A stretch of 64,000 bases of DNA, from positions 255,002 through 319,001 of the forward strand of contig NZ_UUIS01000027.1 in the NCBI RefSeq assembly GCF_900589395.1, written 5' to 3'. This DNA comes from Pseudomonas viridiflava (GTDB taxonomy: Bacteria > Pseudomonadota > Gammaproteobacteria > Pseudomonadales > Pseudomonadaceae). Both the position numbers and the translations under genes were made by a program. Under the pieces are notes generated by a model. It searched no databases. It saw only the letters and a list, made by a program, of their open reading frames with translations, and was not told where the DNA came from. Positions 54,022 to 63,558 of the stretch are shown one piece after another. Each line of letters starts with the position of its first letter. Position 1 is the first letter of the stretch.

Positions 54022-54882
54022 ATGCAACTGCAACTCTTTCGTACGCTGTGGGGCTATCGCGGCCCTTGGCAACAGGCGCTGGACGAAGCCCGCGCCGCCG
54101 GCTTCGATGGCCTGGAAGCGCGCATTCCCGAAGACGCGAAAACCCGGGCGGACGCGGCGGCGTTCCTGCGCGCCAACCGGGTGCCGTACATCGCCATTCT
54201 GTTCACCTCCACACCCGTGCTGCCGCAGCAGTCGGCCACGCCCGCCGAGCACCTGGCGGACTTTGCCCGCAAGCTGCAACTGGCCGCCGAGCTGGAGCCG
54301 CGCTTCGTCAATGTGCTGGCCGGCAACGACCGCTGGCCGCTGGCACAGCAGGTGGATTTCTTCGGTGAAGCCCTGGCGATTGCGCAGCGCAGCGGCTTGG
54401 TGTGCAGCTTCGAGACGCACCGGGCGCGCTCGCTGTTCAACCCGTGGCTGACCCTGCAACTGATCGAGCAAGTGCCGGACCTGCGCTTCACCAGTGACAT
54501 CAGCCACTGGGTGGTGACCTGCGAGCGGCTGCTTGACGACCCGGCCGATGACCTCAGCGCTTTTGTCGAGCGTGTGCACCACATTCAGGCCCGGGTCGGC
54601 TATGACCAGGGCCCGCAAGTGCCGCATCCCGGCGCCCCGGAATACGCCGCCGCGCTGGCTTTTCATCAGCAGCACTGGGAAGCGATCTGGCGCTCGCAAC
54701 AGGCCCGGGGCTTTACCGGCACCACGCTGACGCCGGAATTCGGCCCTGACGGTTACCTGCATCACTTGCCTTTTACCGATGTGCCAGTGGCCGACCTCTG
54801 GGGCCTGAATGCCTGGATGGGTCGCACGGAACGTGCGCATTTCAATGCTTTTTCCAACCGCCCCGAGGGTCTGTTGCCATGA
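54022..54882 (+). CDS. TIM-barrel sugar isomerase/epimerase-like protein
   Basis: A 286-residue xylose-isomerase-like barrel: [34 protein letters not shown] (metal Glu), [14 protein letters not shown] (metal Asp), and [14 protein letters not shown] (closing Glu). Such enzymes isomerise or epimerise small hydroxy-keto compounds. GAGG is upstream. It overlaps the next gene by 4 bases (ATGA) and is therefore likely a partner of the oxygenase. Substrate unknown. Confidence 0.85.
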   Translation: MQLQLFRTLWGYRGPWQQALDEARAAGFDGLEARIPEDAKTRADAAAFLRANRVPYIAILFTSTPVLPQQSATPAEHLADFARKLQLAAELEPRFVNVLAGNDRWPLAQQVDFFGEALAIAQRSGLVCSFETHRARSLFNPWLTLQLIEQVPDLRFTSDISHWVVTCERLLDDPADDLSAFVERVHHIQARVGYDQGPQVPHPGAPEYAAALAFHQQHWEAIWRSQQARGFTGTTLTPEFGPDGYLHHLPFTDVPVADLWGLNAWMGRTERAHFNAFSNRPEGLLP

Positions 54883-55916
54883 GTGAACGTGCTGCTTTTA
54901 CCCACATTCCCGTGGTCGATATCCAGGGGCTGTTCAGCGCACGCCTGGAAGACCGCCAGGCGGTGGCCCAGGCCTTGGGCGAGGCGGCCCGGCATGTGGG
55001 CTTTTTGTACATCACCGGCCACGGCATCGCGCCCGAACTGATCGACAACCTGCACAAGGCGGCCGAGGATTATTTCGCCCAGCCGCTGGAGGCGAAGATG
55101 CAGCACTACATCGGCGCCTCGCAAAGCCACAAGGGCTTTGTACCTGAAGGCGAGGAAGTGTACGGCACTGGCAAGCCGGACCATAAAGAGGCGTTCGACA
55201 TCGGCTTCGAAGTGCCGGCCGATAACCCGCTGGTGCTGGCCGGCACGCCGTTGCTGGGGCCGAACCACTGGCCGACGCTGCCCGGCTTCAAACCTGCGGT
55301 GCAGGCTTACTACCAGGCGGTGTTTGCCTTGGGGCACCAGTTGTTTCGCGGCTTTGCCCTGGCGCTGGGGCTGGACGAGCAGGCCTTCGATGACATGGCC
55401 CGCTTTCCGCCGTCCAAGCTGCGTTTGATTCACTACCCGTTCGATGGCGACGCCCAGGACGCACCGGGCATCGGCGCGCACACCGATTATGAGTGCTTCA
55501 CCATTCTCAAGGCCGACCAGCCGGGCCTGGAAGTCATGAACGAGCAAGGCGAATGGATCGACGCGCCGCCGGTCGAGGGCGCCTTCGTGGTCAATATCGG
55601 CGACATGCTGGAGGTGATGACCGCTGGCGCCTTCGTCGCCACCGCTCACCGCGTGCGCAAGGTCAGGCACGAGCGCTATTCGTTCCCGCTGTTCTATGCC
55701 TGCGACTACCACACCCAGATCAAACCCTTACCCCAGTTCGCCAGCGCCGAGCAGCACTACGCGCCCATCGCCATCGGCGAGCACATGTGGGCCCAGGCTT
55801 TGCAGACCTACCAATACCTTCGCCAGCGTGTGGCCGACGGGCAGATCGCCTTGCCGGAACACACCAGAAAGCCTTCAAGCTTCGGGCATTTGAAAAACCA
55901 GAGCGTGACTTCGTGA
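54879..55916 (+). CDS. 2-oxoglutarate Fe(II) oxygenase, isopenicillin-N-synthase family
   Basis: A 345-residue non-haem iron oxygenase. Iron ligands are His201 and Asp203 (GAHTDYE) and His257 (TAHRVRK); the 2-oxoglutarate site is Arg266-x-Ser268 (RYSFPLF). The N-terminal DIOX_N part has [13 protein letters not shown]. The segment [20 protein letters not shown] is close to that of ethylene-forming enzyme, which uses arginine. An oxidation of a guanidino compound fits the cluster; substrate not proven. Starts in an ATGA overlap. Confidence 0.88.
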   Translation: MSERAAFTHIPVVDIQGLFSARLEDRQAVAQALGEAARHVGFLYITGHGIAPELIDNLHKAAEDYFAQPLEAKMQHYIGASQSHKGFVPEGEEVYGTGKPDHKEAFDIGFEVPADNPLVLAGTPLLGPNHWPTLPGFKPAVQAYYQAVFALGHQLFRGFALALGLDEQAFDDMARFPPSKLRLIHYPFDGDAQDAPGIGAHTDYECFTILKADQPGLEVMNEQGEWIDAPPVEGAFVVNIGDMLEVMTAGAFVATAHRVRKVRHERYSFPLFYACDYHTQIKPLPQFASAEQHYAPIAIGEHMWAQALQTYQYLRQRVADGQIALPEHTRKPSSFGHLKNQSVTS

Positions 55917-55948
55917 CCTGCCTTTTCCCTCAATCTGGAATGACGACT

Positions 55949-56743
55949 ATGCCAAGCACCCCGTTTTCGCGCCTTGCCACTTCCCTGATCGGCCTGGCGC
56001 TGTTCGCCGGCAGCGTCCAGGCGGCACCGACCGCCACCCCCGGCACGCTCAAGGTCGGCATGGAGATTTCCTACCCGCCCTTCGAGTCCTACGACGGCGA
56101 CAAGGTGGTGGGCTTCGACCCCGAAGTGTCCACCGCGCTGGCCAGACAGTTGGGTGACCTGAAGGTCGAGTTCGTCGACACACGCTTTCCGAACCTGATC
56201 CTGGGCCTGAACGCCAACCGCTTCGACACCATCATCTCGGGCATGTACATCACCGACGAGCGCACCAAGCAGGCCGATGCCATCCCGTACGCGCAGGTGG
56301 GCGCGGCGATCATGGTGCGCAGCGACAGCACGGCCAAGCCGCAGCAGCCTGAAGACCTGTGCGGCATGAAGGTCGGCCTGCAACAGGGCACCAACTGGGT
56401 CAACCAGCTCAAGGCGGTGTCGGCCGATTACTGCGTCAAGCAGAACAAGGGCGAGATCGCCCTCAGCGAATTCCCGACCACCGCCGAGGCCTCGCAGGCC
56501 CTGATGTCGGGCAATATCCAGGCGCACCTGGAAATCTCTGCCGCCGCCAAGATGATCATTGACAAGGCCCGTGGCCGCATCACCATCAGCTCGGACAAGG
56601 CCCTGTACCCACAGACCTTGGGCATCTACGTGAAAAAGGGCAACAGCGAACTGCTGGAGCAACTGCGCGGCGTGGTCGAGACCTACAAGCACAGCCGCGA
56701 GTACACCGAGATGCTCAAGAAGTACAACCTGGAACCGGCATGA
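55949..56743 (+). CDS. amino-acid ABC transporter substrate-binding protein
   Basis: A 264-residue periplasmic binding protein with a signal peptide (ATSLIGLALFAGSVQA). The ligand fold has LKVGMEISYPPFESYDGD, GFDPEVSTALARQLG, and DTIISGMYITDERTKQ, typical of polar or basic amino acid binders. Placed between the oxygenase and the fused permease-ATPase, it is their uptake receptor. GGAA 8 bases before ATG 55949 favours that start over 55940. Confidence 0.88.
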   Translation: MPSTPFSRLATSLIGLALFAGSVQAAPTATPGTLKVGMEISYPPFESYDGDKVVGFDPEVSTALARQLGDLKVEFVDTRFPNLILGLNANRFDTIISGMYITDERTKQADAIPYAQVGAAIMVRSDSTAKPQQPEDLCGMKVGLQQGTNWVNQLKAVSADYCVKQNKGEIALSEFPTTAEASQALMSGNIQAHLEISAAAKMIIDKARGRITISSDKALYPQTLGIYVKKGNSELLEQLRGVVETYKHSREYTEMLKKYNLEPA

Positions 56744-56770
56744 CCCCCTGAGTCACGGCCGACGCGATCT

Positions 56771-56930
56771 TGTGGGAGGGGGCTCTGCCCGCGATTGAGT
56801 GCGAAGCGCTCACAGAAATCCAGGGAGCGCTGAAAATCTAGGATTGGCAGCGCATTCAGAAATTTGTGAAACGCCACAATTTTACGACTGCTGCGCACTC
56901 GGTCGCGGGTAAGCGCAAGCGCGCTCCTAT
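56771..56930. repeat. hybrid REP element with arms of two families
   Basis: The left end TGTGGGAGGGGGCTCTGCCC belongs to the array family of 46-49 kb, whereas the right end GGTCGCGGGTAAGCGC plus GCGCTCCTA belongs to the 20256 family, with a small AAGCGC duplication. The centre retains an AATTTTACGACTGC spacer. It separates binding-protein and permease genes of one uptake system. Confidence 0.7.
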
Positions 56931-56997
56931 ACAGGTCGCGGCGGTAAACGGATCGCCGTGCGGCCGATCGCCATCCATCTGTTGCACCGAGGTCATC

Positions 56998-58515
56998 ATG
57001 GCATTCGAATGGGCCTATTTTTTCTCGCTGTTCTCCGTCGCGGCCTTCTGGAAGGCCTGCCTGACGGTGGTGCAGCTCAGCACCTTGTCCTGGACCCTGG
57101 GCCTGGCCCTGGGGTTTGTGCTGGCCAGCGCCAAGCTGTCCAGCCACGCCTGGCTGCGCCTGCCGGCCAGCCTGTACATCTGGCTGTTTCGCAGCATCCC
57201 GCTGCTGGTGCTGCTGGTGTTCGTCTATAACCTGCCGCAGCTGTTCCCGAGCGCCGGCAGCGTGCTGTCGCAACCGTTCTACGCCGGGCTGATTGCGCTG
57301 GTGCTGACCGAGACCGCCTATATGGCCGAGATTCACCGCGGCGGTTTGCTGTCAGTGCTCAAGGGCCAACGTGAGGCGGCCAAGGCGCTGGGCATTCGCG
57401 GGCTGGGCGCGCAGCGGCTGGTGATCATCCCGCAGGCGATTCGCATCTCGCTGCCGACCCTGACCAACGAATACGTGACCATCGTCAAGCTCACCTCGCT
57501 GGTCTCGGTGATCTCGCTCAGCGAATTGCTGCTGGTCGGCCAGCGCCTGTATGCGCAGAACTTCCTGGTGCTCGAAACCCTGGCGGCGGTGGCGGTGTAC
57601 TACGTGCTGATCGTCACGCTGTTCGGCTGGCTGTTGCAGTGGGCCGAGCGCCACCTGGACCTGTCGCGCAAGAACGCCCAGACCCTCGACGCCAGTCAAA
57701 CCCAGGCCTTGCGCCAGCCGGCGGCGGTCGGCAAACCACGGGTGCAGGCCGCACCGGGGCAGCCCGACGCCTTGCAGCTGCGCAACATCCACAAGCGCTA
57801 CGGCAACCACGAAGTGCTCAAGGGCATCGACCTGAACGTGCGCCCCGGCGAGGTGATTTCGATCATCGGCCCGTCCGGCTCCGGCAAGACCTCGCTGATC
57901 CGCACCATCAACAGCCTGGAAAGCATCGAGCAAGGCGAGATCGTGCTGTTTGGCCAGGCCTTCATCAAGGCCGGCAAGCGGCCCGACTCGCCGGTGATCC
58001 GCCAGGGCATCGGGCGCATCGGCATGGTGTTCCAGAACTTCAACCTGTTCCCGCACCGCACCATTCTCGACAACGTGATCCTGGCGCCGCGCTACCACGG
58101 CCTGGCGCAGACCGCCGAGCTGCGCCGCAAGGGCCATGCCTTGCTCGACCGGGTGGGGCTGCTGGCGCATGCCGACAAGTACCCGCACCAGTTGTCCGGC
58201 GGCCAGCAGCAGCGCGTGGCGATTGCCCGCGCCCTGGCGATGGAGCCTGACATCATGCTGTTCGATGAACCCACCTCGGCACTGGACCCGGAGCTGGTGG
58301 GCGATGTGCTCAAGGTCATTGGCGACCTGGCCGCCGAGGGCATGACCATGCTGATCGTTACCCATGAGATGGATTTCGCGCTGTCGATTTCCGACCGCAT
58401 CGTGTTCATGGAAAACGGCCATGTGGTCACCGACGCTTCGCCGGCGGCGATCCGCCACGAGGGCGATCCGCGCGTGCAGCGCTTCATTGGTTTGCAACAG
58501 GAGGCGGTGGCATGA
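56998..58515 (+). CDS. amino-acid ABC transporter, fused permease and ATPase
   Basis: A 505-residue fusion. Residues 1-220 are a HisM/GlnP-type permease (LTVVQLSTLSWTLGLALGFV; EAAKALGIRGLGAQRLVIIP). After a linker, residues 255-500 are the ATPase with GPSGSGKTS, LSGGQQQRVAIARAL, DIMLFDEPTSALDPEL and THEMDFA. The two parts are usually separate genes. It works with the binding protein upstream. GAGG 6 bases before ATG 56998. It overlaps the decarboxylase gene by 4 bases (ATGA). Confidence 0.9.
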   Translation: MAFEWAYFFSLFSVAAFWKACLTVVQLSTLSWTLGLALGFVLASAKLSSHAWLRLPASLYIWLFRSIPLLVLLVFVYNLPQLFPSAGSVLSQPFYAGLIALVLTETAYMAEIHRGGLLSVLKGQREAAKALGIRGLGAQRLVIIPQAIRISLPTLTNEYVTIVKLTSLVSVISLSELLLVGQRLYAQNFLVLETLAAVAVYYVLIVTLFGWLLQWAERHLDLSRKNAQTLDASQTQALRQPAAVGKPRVQAAPGQPDALQLRNIHKRYGNHEVLKGIDLNVRPGEVISIIGPSGSGKTSLIRTINSLESIEQGEIVLFGQAFIKAGKRPDSPVIRQGIGRIGMVFQNFNLFPHRTILDNVILAPRYHGLAQTAELRRKGHALLDRVGLLAHADKYPHQLSGGQQQRVAIARALAMEPDIMLFDEPTSALDPELVGDVLKVIGDLAAEGMTMLIVTHEMDFALSISDRIVFMENGHVVTDASPAAIRHEGDPRVQRFIGLQQEAVA

Positions 58516-60125
58516 GCCGGTCTGAATCTACATGTGGCGAGTTTCTGGTCAGGCAGCTGCAGGCCTGGGGCGTGGACACCGTGTTCGGCATTCCCGGCGT
58601 GCACACGGTCGAGCTGTATCGCGGCCTGCCGGGCAGCGGTATTCGCCATGTGACCCCGCGCCATGAACAGGGCGCCGGCTTCATGGCCGACGGCTATGCG
58701 CGGGTCAGTGGCCGGCCGGGGGTGTGCTTCATCATTACCGGCCCCGGCATGACCAATATCCTCACCGCCATGGGCCAGGCCTACGCCGACTCGATCCCGA
58801 TGCTGGTGATCTCCAGCGTCAACGAGCGCCCGCGGCTGGGCCTGGGCAATGGTTACCTGCACGAGCTGCCAAACCAGCGCGCCATGGTCGCCGGGGTCAG
58901 CGCCTTCAGCCACACGCTGATGAACGTCGATGAACTGCCTGCCGTGCTGGCCCGGGCCTTTGCCGTGTTCGACGGCCAGCGGCCCCGGCCGGTGCACCTC
59001 GAGCTGCCGCTGGACATCATCACCGCCAGCGCCGCACACCTGAGCGTGCAACCGCGCCGGGTCATCACCCGCCCGGCGCCGGACCCGGTTGCCATTGCCG
59101 ACGCCGCTGCCCGCCTGCGTGCAGCGCGGCAGCCCTTGGTGCTATTGGGCGGCGGCTGTGTGGCGGCGCTGGACGAAGTGCGTGAGCTGGTCGCCCGGCT
59201 GGACGCGCCCACCGCGCTGACCATCAATGCCAAGGGCCTGTTGCCAGGCGATCACCCTTTGTTGCTGGGCAGCAACCAGTCGCTGGTGCCGGTACGGCAA
59301 CTGGCGCTGGACGCCGATGTGGTGCTGGCGATCGGCACCGAACTGGGCGAGACCGATTACGACGTGGTGTTCGACGGCAACTTCAGGATTGGCGGCGAAC
59401 TGATCCGCATCGACATCGATGCCGAGCAATTGACCCGCAACCATGCGCCGGCGCTGGCGATCCTCAGCGATGCGGCACTGGCCGTGCGCGCCTTGCTGGC
59501 CGCACTGCCGGAACGTGCCACGCAGGCTGACAGCCCTGGCGCCCAACGGGCCGCCGCCGTGCGCGCACAACTGGCCGAGGCGTTCAGCGGCTGGGCGCAT
59601 TACCGCCGCTTGTTCGACTGCGTACTGGAGGTACTGCCCGAGGCGCGCTTTGTCGGCGACTCGACCCAGACGGTGTACAGCGGCAATCATTTGGTGGAAC
59701 TGGACGGCCCGCGCCGCTGGTTCAATTCCTCGACCGGCTACGGCACGCTGGGCTACGGCCTGCCGGCGGCCATTGGCGCCAAGCTGGCCGAGCCAGGCCG
59801 GGCGGTGATCAGCCTGATGGGTGACGGCGGTATCCAGTTCAGCCTGCCGGAACTGGCCAGTGCGGTGGAGGCGCAGGTCGCGATCATCGTGCTGCTGTGG
59901 AATAACCACGGCTACGGCGAGATCAAGCGCTACATGGAGCGGCGCGACATCACCCCGATCGGCGTCGACATCTACACCCCGGATTTTCTGGCCATCGCCC
60001 GCGGCTTTGGCTGCGCCGCCGAACGCGCCCGCGACCACGCCCACCTGCAAGCCCTGCTGCGCCAGGCGCCGAGCGACCGGCCGCTGATCATCGAAATCAA
60101 CGAAGCCCCACCCTTCGCCCCGTGA
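58512..60125 (+). CDS. aruI: 5-guanidino-2-oxopentanoate decarboxylase-like TPP enzyme
   Basis: A 537-residue thiamine-diphosphate enzyme. The N-terminal domain has the catalytic Glu in RHEQGAGFMADGYARVSG, the middle is a Rossmann-like domain (NAKGLLPGDHPLLLGSNQS), and the C-terminal domain has MGDGGIQFSLPELAS with LLWNNHGYGEIK, the GDG...NN cofactor motif. It resembles AruI, which decarboxylates 2-ketoarginine to 4-guanidinobutyraldehyde. Linkage with gbuA and an aldehyde dehydrogenase supports this. An acetolactate-synthase-like function is the alternative. Confidence 0.85.
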   Translation: MSRSESTCGEFLVRQLQAWGVDTVFGIPGVHTVELYRGLPGSGIRHVTPRHEQGAGFMADGYARVSGRPGVCFIITGPGMTNILTAMGQAYADSIPMLVISSVNERPRLGLGNGYLHELPNQRAMVAGVSAFSHTLMNVDELPAVLARAFAVFDGQRPRPVHLELPLDIITASAAHLSVQPRRVITRPAPDPVAIADAAARLRAARQPLVLLGGGCVAALDEVRELVARLDAPTALTINAKGLLPGDHPLLLGSNQSLVPVRQLALDADVVLAIGTELGETDYDVVFDGNFRIGGELIRIDIDAEQLTRNHAPALAILSDAALAVRALLAALPERATQADSPGAQRAAAVRAQLAEAFSGWAHYRRLFDCVLEVLPEARFVGDSTQTVYSGNHLVELDGPRRWFNSSTGYGTLGYGLPAAIGAKLAEPGRAVISLMGDGGIQFSLPELASAVEAQVAIIVLLWNNHGYGEIKRYMERRDITPIGVDIYTPDFLAIARGFGCAAERARDHAHLQALLRQAPSDRPLIIEINEAPPFAP

Positions 60126-60141
60126 TCACACCATACCCGGG

Positions 60142-60341
60142 GTAGGAGCGCGCTTGCCCGCGACCGGCTGCGTAGCAGTCGTAAAATTGCAGCCGTGCCC
60201 CAAATTTTGAGTGTGTCAGCAGTCGTAAATTTGCAGCCGTGCCACAAATTTTGAGTGTATTAGCAGACTTAAATGTTCAGCGTTTCCGAGATCTTGCGAG
60301 CGCTACGCACTCGGTCGCGGCATTCCGGCAAGCGCGCTCAC
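60142..60341. repeat. expanded REPIN-like element with duplicated spacer
   Basis: Begins GTAGGAGCGCGCTTGCCC and ends CGGCAAGCGCGCTCAC. Inside, a unit containing CAGTCGTAAAATTGCAGC and CAAATTTTGAGTGT occurs twice in tandem. At about 200 bp it is the longest copy of this family here; the right arm has a small CATTCCGG change. Confidence 0.7.
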
Positions 60342-60382
60342 AGCTCTCAGCACCGCCCCACTCTTTATGACGGAGCCCCACC

Positions 60383-61825
60383 ATGCACACCCCGCACTAC
60401 ATCAACGGCCATTGGCAGGCAGGCGAGGGCGGTGACGTCCTGGTTGTGCACGATCCTGCGCTGGGCCAGCCCTTCGCCGAGCTGGTCGCCGCCAGCCCCG
60501 CCCAGGTCGACCAGGCCGTGGCCGCCGCCCGTGCCGCGCTCCCGGTCTGGAAAACCACACCCGTGGCCGAGCGTGCGGACGTGCTGCGTAACGTGGCCGA
60601 GCACCTCGTGCAACGCCGCAACGCCCTTGTCGCCCTGCAGATGCGCAACAACGGCAAGCCCCGCCATGAGGCCGAGCTGGATGTCGACGACGCCGTGGCC
60701 ACCTTCAGTTATTACGCCGACCTGATCGAAACCCAGCCGACTCATCGCGACGTCGAACTGGCCGCCCCCGGTTTCACCTCGCGCACCCGGCTGGAGCCTG
60801 TCGGCGTGGTCGGCCTGATCGTGCCGTGGAATTTCCCGCTGGTCACCAGCGCCTGGAAACTGGCCCCAGCCTTGGCCGCCGGATGCACCGTGGTGCTCAA
60901 GCCCTCGGAAATCACCCCGCTGATCGAACAGGCCTACGGCGAAATCGCCGACGTACTGGGCCTGCCGGCGGGCGTGCTGAACATCGTCAACGGCAAGGCC
61001 GAAACCGGCGCGGCCCTGAGCAATCACCCCGGCCTGGACAAGCTGTCGTTCACCGGCAGCAACGGCGTCGGCAGCCAGGTGATGCGCAGCGCCGCCGCCT
61101 ATTGCCGGCCGGTCACCCTGGAGCTGGGCGGCAAGTCGGCCTTCATCGTGTTCGACGACTGCGACCCCGACCAGGCCGTGGAGTGGATCGTCGCCGGCAT
61201 TTGCTGGAACGCCGGGCAAATGTGCTCGGCCACCTCACGCCTGCTGATCCAGGACGGCATCGCTGACGTATTGATCCCGCGCCTGCAGGCTGCTTTCACC
61301 GCGCTGCAGGTCGGTAATCCATTGGCGGCAGAGGTCGACATGGGCCCGCTGACCAGCCAGGCGCAATGGCACAAGGTGCGCGAGTATTTCGCCATCGCGC
61401 AACAAGAGGGCCTGCACTGCCAGGCCGGCGCAGAGGTACCGGAGGGGCCGGGCTGGTTCGTCAGCCCGACCCTGTACACCGACGTACCGGATAGCAGCCG
61501 CTTGTGGCAGGAAGAAATCTTCGGCCCGGTGCTGTGCACACAGCGCTTCGACACCGAACAACAAGCCATCGCCAAGGCCAACGACAGCCGCTTCGGCCTG
61601 GTCGCCACCGTCGCCAGTACCGACCTGCACCGCGCCGAACGCGTCGCTGATGCACTGGAAGTGGGGCATGTGTGGATCAACTCGATCCAGGCGGTGTTCG
61701 TCGAAACCTCGTGGGGCGGCAGCAAAGGCAGCGGGATCGGCCGGGAGCTGGGGCCGTGGGGGCTGGCAGCGTATCAGGCGGTCAAGCATGTGACGCGGTG
61801 TACCGACAGTAAGACGCCTCTGTAG
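60383..61825 (+). CDS. aldehyde dehydrogenase, likely 4-guanidinobutyraldehyde oxidising
   Basis: A 480-residue NAD(P)-dependent ALDH with VPWNFPLVTSAWKLAPALAA, the FTGSNGVGS coenzyme loop, LELGGKSAF (catalytic Glu) and GQMCSATSR (catalytic Cys), and the closing EIFGPVLCTQRF. Its place after the AruI-like decarboxylase predicts oxidation of 4-guanidinobutyraldehyde to 4-guanidinobutyrate, the GbuA substrate; substrate choice is inference. GGAGCC precedes the ATG. An expanded repeat separates it from the decarboxylase. Confidence 0.88.
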   Translation: MHTPHYINGHWQAGEGGDVLVVHDPALGQPFAELVAASPAQVDQAVAAARAALPVWKTTPVAERADVLRNVAEHLVQRRNALVALQMRNNGKPRHEAELDVDDAVATFSYYADLIETQPTHRDVELAAPGFTSRTRLEPVGVVGLIVPWNFPLVTSAWKLAPALAAGCTVVLKPSEITPLIEQAYGEIADVLGLPAGVLNIVNGKAETGAALSNHPGLDKLSFTGSNGVGSQVMRSAAAYCRPVTLELGGKSAFIVFDDCDPDQAVEWIVAGICWNAGQMCSATSRLLIQDGIADVLIPRLQAAFTALQVGNPLAAEVDMGPLTSQAQWHKVREYFAIAQQEGLHCQAGAEVPEGPGWFVSPTLYTDVPDSSRLWQEEIFGPVLCTQRFDTEQQAIAKANDSRFGLVATVASTDLHRAERVADALEVGHVWINSIQAVFVETSWGGSKGSGIGRELGPWGLAAYQAVKHVTRCTDSKTPL

Positions 61826-61866
61826 GCGATCACCTGACGTCTTGGCGCGCCGCCAACACCTGATAG

Positions 61867-61938
61867 GTAGGAGCGACCAACGGTCGCGAAAAGACCCGCA
61901 TGATTCACTGCGACATTCGCGACCGCAGGTGCTCCTAC
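61867..61938. repeat. REPIN-like palindrome, short type
   Basis: GTAGGAGCGACC at one end and GCTCCTAC at the other, with GGTCGCGAA and TTCGCGACC inside, as at 43567. Located after the aldehyde dehydrogenase gene. Confidence 0.7.
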
Positions 61939-62007
61939 GCAGTAATACCGTGTGGGAGGCAGCCACTGTCTTTGATGGTTGTGTTTATTTGTGTTTTTAA
62001 CAGGCAC

Positions 62008-62042
62008 AAAAAAGCCAGGCCGCTTGCGCGCCTGGCTTTTTC
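62008..62042. terminator. bidirectional terminator after nrdB
   Basis: AAAAAAGCCAGGC pairs with GCCTGGCTTTTT around CGCTTGCGC. A-run and T-run on the two sides allow use from both strands, between the aldehyde dehydrogenase and nrdB. Confidence 0.88.
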
Positions 62043-62057
62043 ATTACCGCAGACCGA

Positions 62058-63308
62058 TCAATCCCAGCTCAACGCGCCGCCCGTCTGATACTCGATCACG
62101 CGGGTCTCGAAGAAGTTTTTCTCCTTCTTGAGGTCCATGATCTCGCTCATCCACGGGAACGGGTTGGTGGTGCCTGGGTATTCTTCCTTCAGGCCGATCT
62201 GGGTCAGGCGGCGGTTGGCGATGAACTTGAGGTAGTCCTCCATCATCGCCGCGTTCATGCCCAGTACGCCGCGCGGCATGGTGTCGCGTGCGTATTCGAT
62301 TTCCAGCTGGGTGCCTTGCAGGATCATCTGCTGGGCTTCTTCCTTCATGTCGGCGTCCCACAGGTGCGGGTTTTCGATCTTGATCTGGTTGATCACGTCG
62401 ATGCCGAAGTTCAGGTGCATGGATTCGTCGCGCAGGATGTACTGGAACTGCTCGGCCACGCCGGTCATCTTGTTGCGGCGACCCATCGACAGGATCTGGG
62501 TGAAGCCGCAGTAGAAGAAGATGCCTTCGAGCACGCAGTAGTAGGCGATCAGGTTGCGCAGCAGTTCCTTGTCGGTCTCGACCGTGCCGGTCTTGAATTC
62601 CGGGTCGGAGATCGAACGGGTGTATTTCAGGCCCCAGGCGGCTTTCTTCGCGACCGACGGGATCTCGTGGTACATGTTGAAGATCTCGCCTTCATCCATG
62701 GCCAGCGATTCGATGCAGTACTGGTAGGCGTGGGTGTGGATCGCCTCTTCGAAGGCCTGGCGCAGGATGTACTGGCGGCACTCCGGGTTGGTGATCAGGC
62801 GGTACACGGCCAGCACCAGGTTGTTGGCCACCAGCGAGTCGGCGGTGGAGAAGAAGCCCAGGTTGCGCAGCACGATGCGACGCTCGTCGTCGGTCAGGCC
62901 TTCAGGGTCTTTCCACAGGGCGATGTCGGCGGTCATGTTGACCTCTTGCGGCATCCAGTGGTTGGCGCAGCCGTCGAGGTATTTCTGCCAGGCCCAGTCG
63001 TACTTGAAGGGCACCAGCTGGTTGAGGTCGGCACGGCAGTTGATCATGCGCTTCTCGTCGACCGCAACGCGGGCCGAGGCGCCTTCCAGTTCAGCCAGGC
63101 CTTCAGCGACATCCAGGGCGTCCAGGGCTTGCTTGGCGCGGATCAGGGCAGCCGAGTCGGCGGCGGTGACAGCGCGCGCTTCCTTGGCCGCCGCACCACC
63201 GGCGCTGTCGAGGCGGTCCATGGCCGCTTCGTGTGCCTGGGCGGCCTGGTTGGGCTTGGCGGCGATGACTTCGCCGTCGTCCTTGTCGAATTCGTCCCAG
63301 CTCAGCAT
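62058..63308 (-). CDS. nrdB: class I ribonucleotide reductase, beta subunit
   Basis: A 416-residue ferritin-fold radical subunit. Iron ligands appear in [18 protein letters not shown] and [10 protein letters not shown], and the radical Tyr lies near the second block. The C-terminal tail ends TGGALSWD and docks to NrdA. The first 80 residues (Ala-rich, [18 protein letters not shown]) are an extension common in Pseudomonas. It makes dNTPs together with NrdA, whose gene should lie beyond the window end. A terminator follows it. Confidence 0.95.
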   Translation of the reverse strand: MLSWDEFDKDDGEVIAAKPNQAAQAHEAAMDRLDSAGGAAAKEARAVTAADSAALIRAKQALDALDVAEGLAELEGASARVAVDEKRMINCRADLNQLVPFKYDWAWQKYLDGCANHWMPQEVNMTADIALWKDPEGLTDDERRIVLRNLGFFSTADSLVANNLVLAVYRLITNPECRQYILRQAFEEAIHTHAYQYCIESLAMDEGEIFNMYHEIPSVAKKAAWGLKYTRSISDPEFKTGTVETDKELLRNLIAYYCVLEGIFFYCGFTQILSMGRRNKMTGVAEQFQYILRDESMHLNFGIDVINQIKIENPHLWDADMKEEAQQMILQGTQLEIEYARDTMPRGVLGMNAAMMEDYLKFIANRRLTQIGLKEEYPGTTNPFPWMSEIMDLKKEKNFFETRVIEYQTGGALSWD

Positions 63309-63429
63309 GGGGGTGTATCTCCTGCGTGAGGGTCACCTTGAGAGTGACCGATGGATTTTGAAGTAGGCGCTGCCAACGTTGCGGTGCTGCTGGCTGGCAA
63401 CGGAAATAGGTCGAGTAATCTCGTGTTTT

Positions 63430-63558
63430 CTAAGGTGTTGGATCCGCGAGGCTGTGCATGTAGTCCAGGACGCTGCGATGCTGGCAGAGGCAAATGATCC
63501 TGGCGCCCGAATAGGGCTTGAGTTCAGATGAGCCGGTATTGCGTACATGACTGGTCAT
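63430..63558 (-). CDS. possible 42-residue small protein upstream of nrdB
   Basis: An ATG at 63558 opens a 42-codon frame reading MTSHVRNTGSSELKPYSGAR then IICLCQHRSVLDYMHSLADP. Codon choice is pseudomonad-like and GGGGT precedes the ATG, but length and lack of a known family make it uncertain. Otherwise 63309-64000 holds no gene I can support; the larger frame at 63653-63994 looks non-coding. Confidence 0.35.
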   Translation of the reverse strand: MTSHVRNTGSSELKPYSGARIICLCQHRSVLDYMHSLADPTP

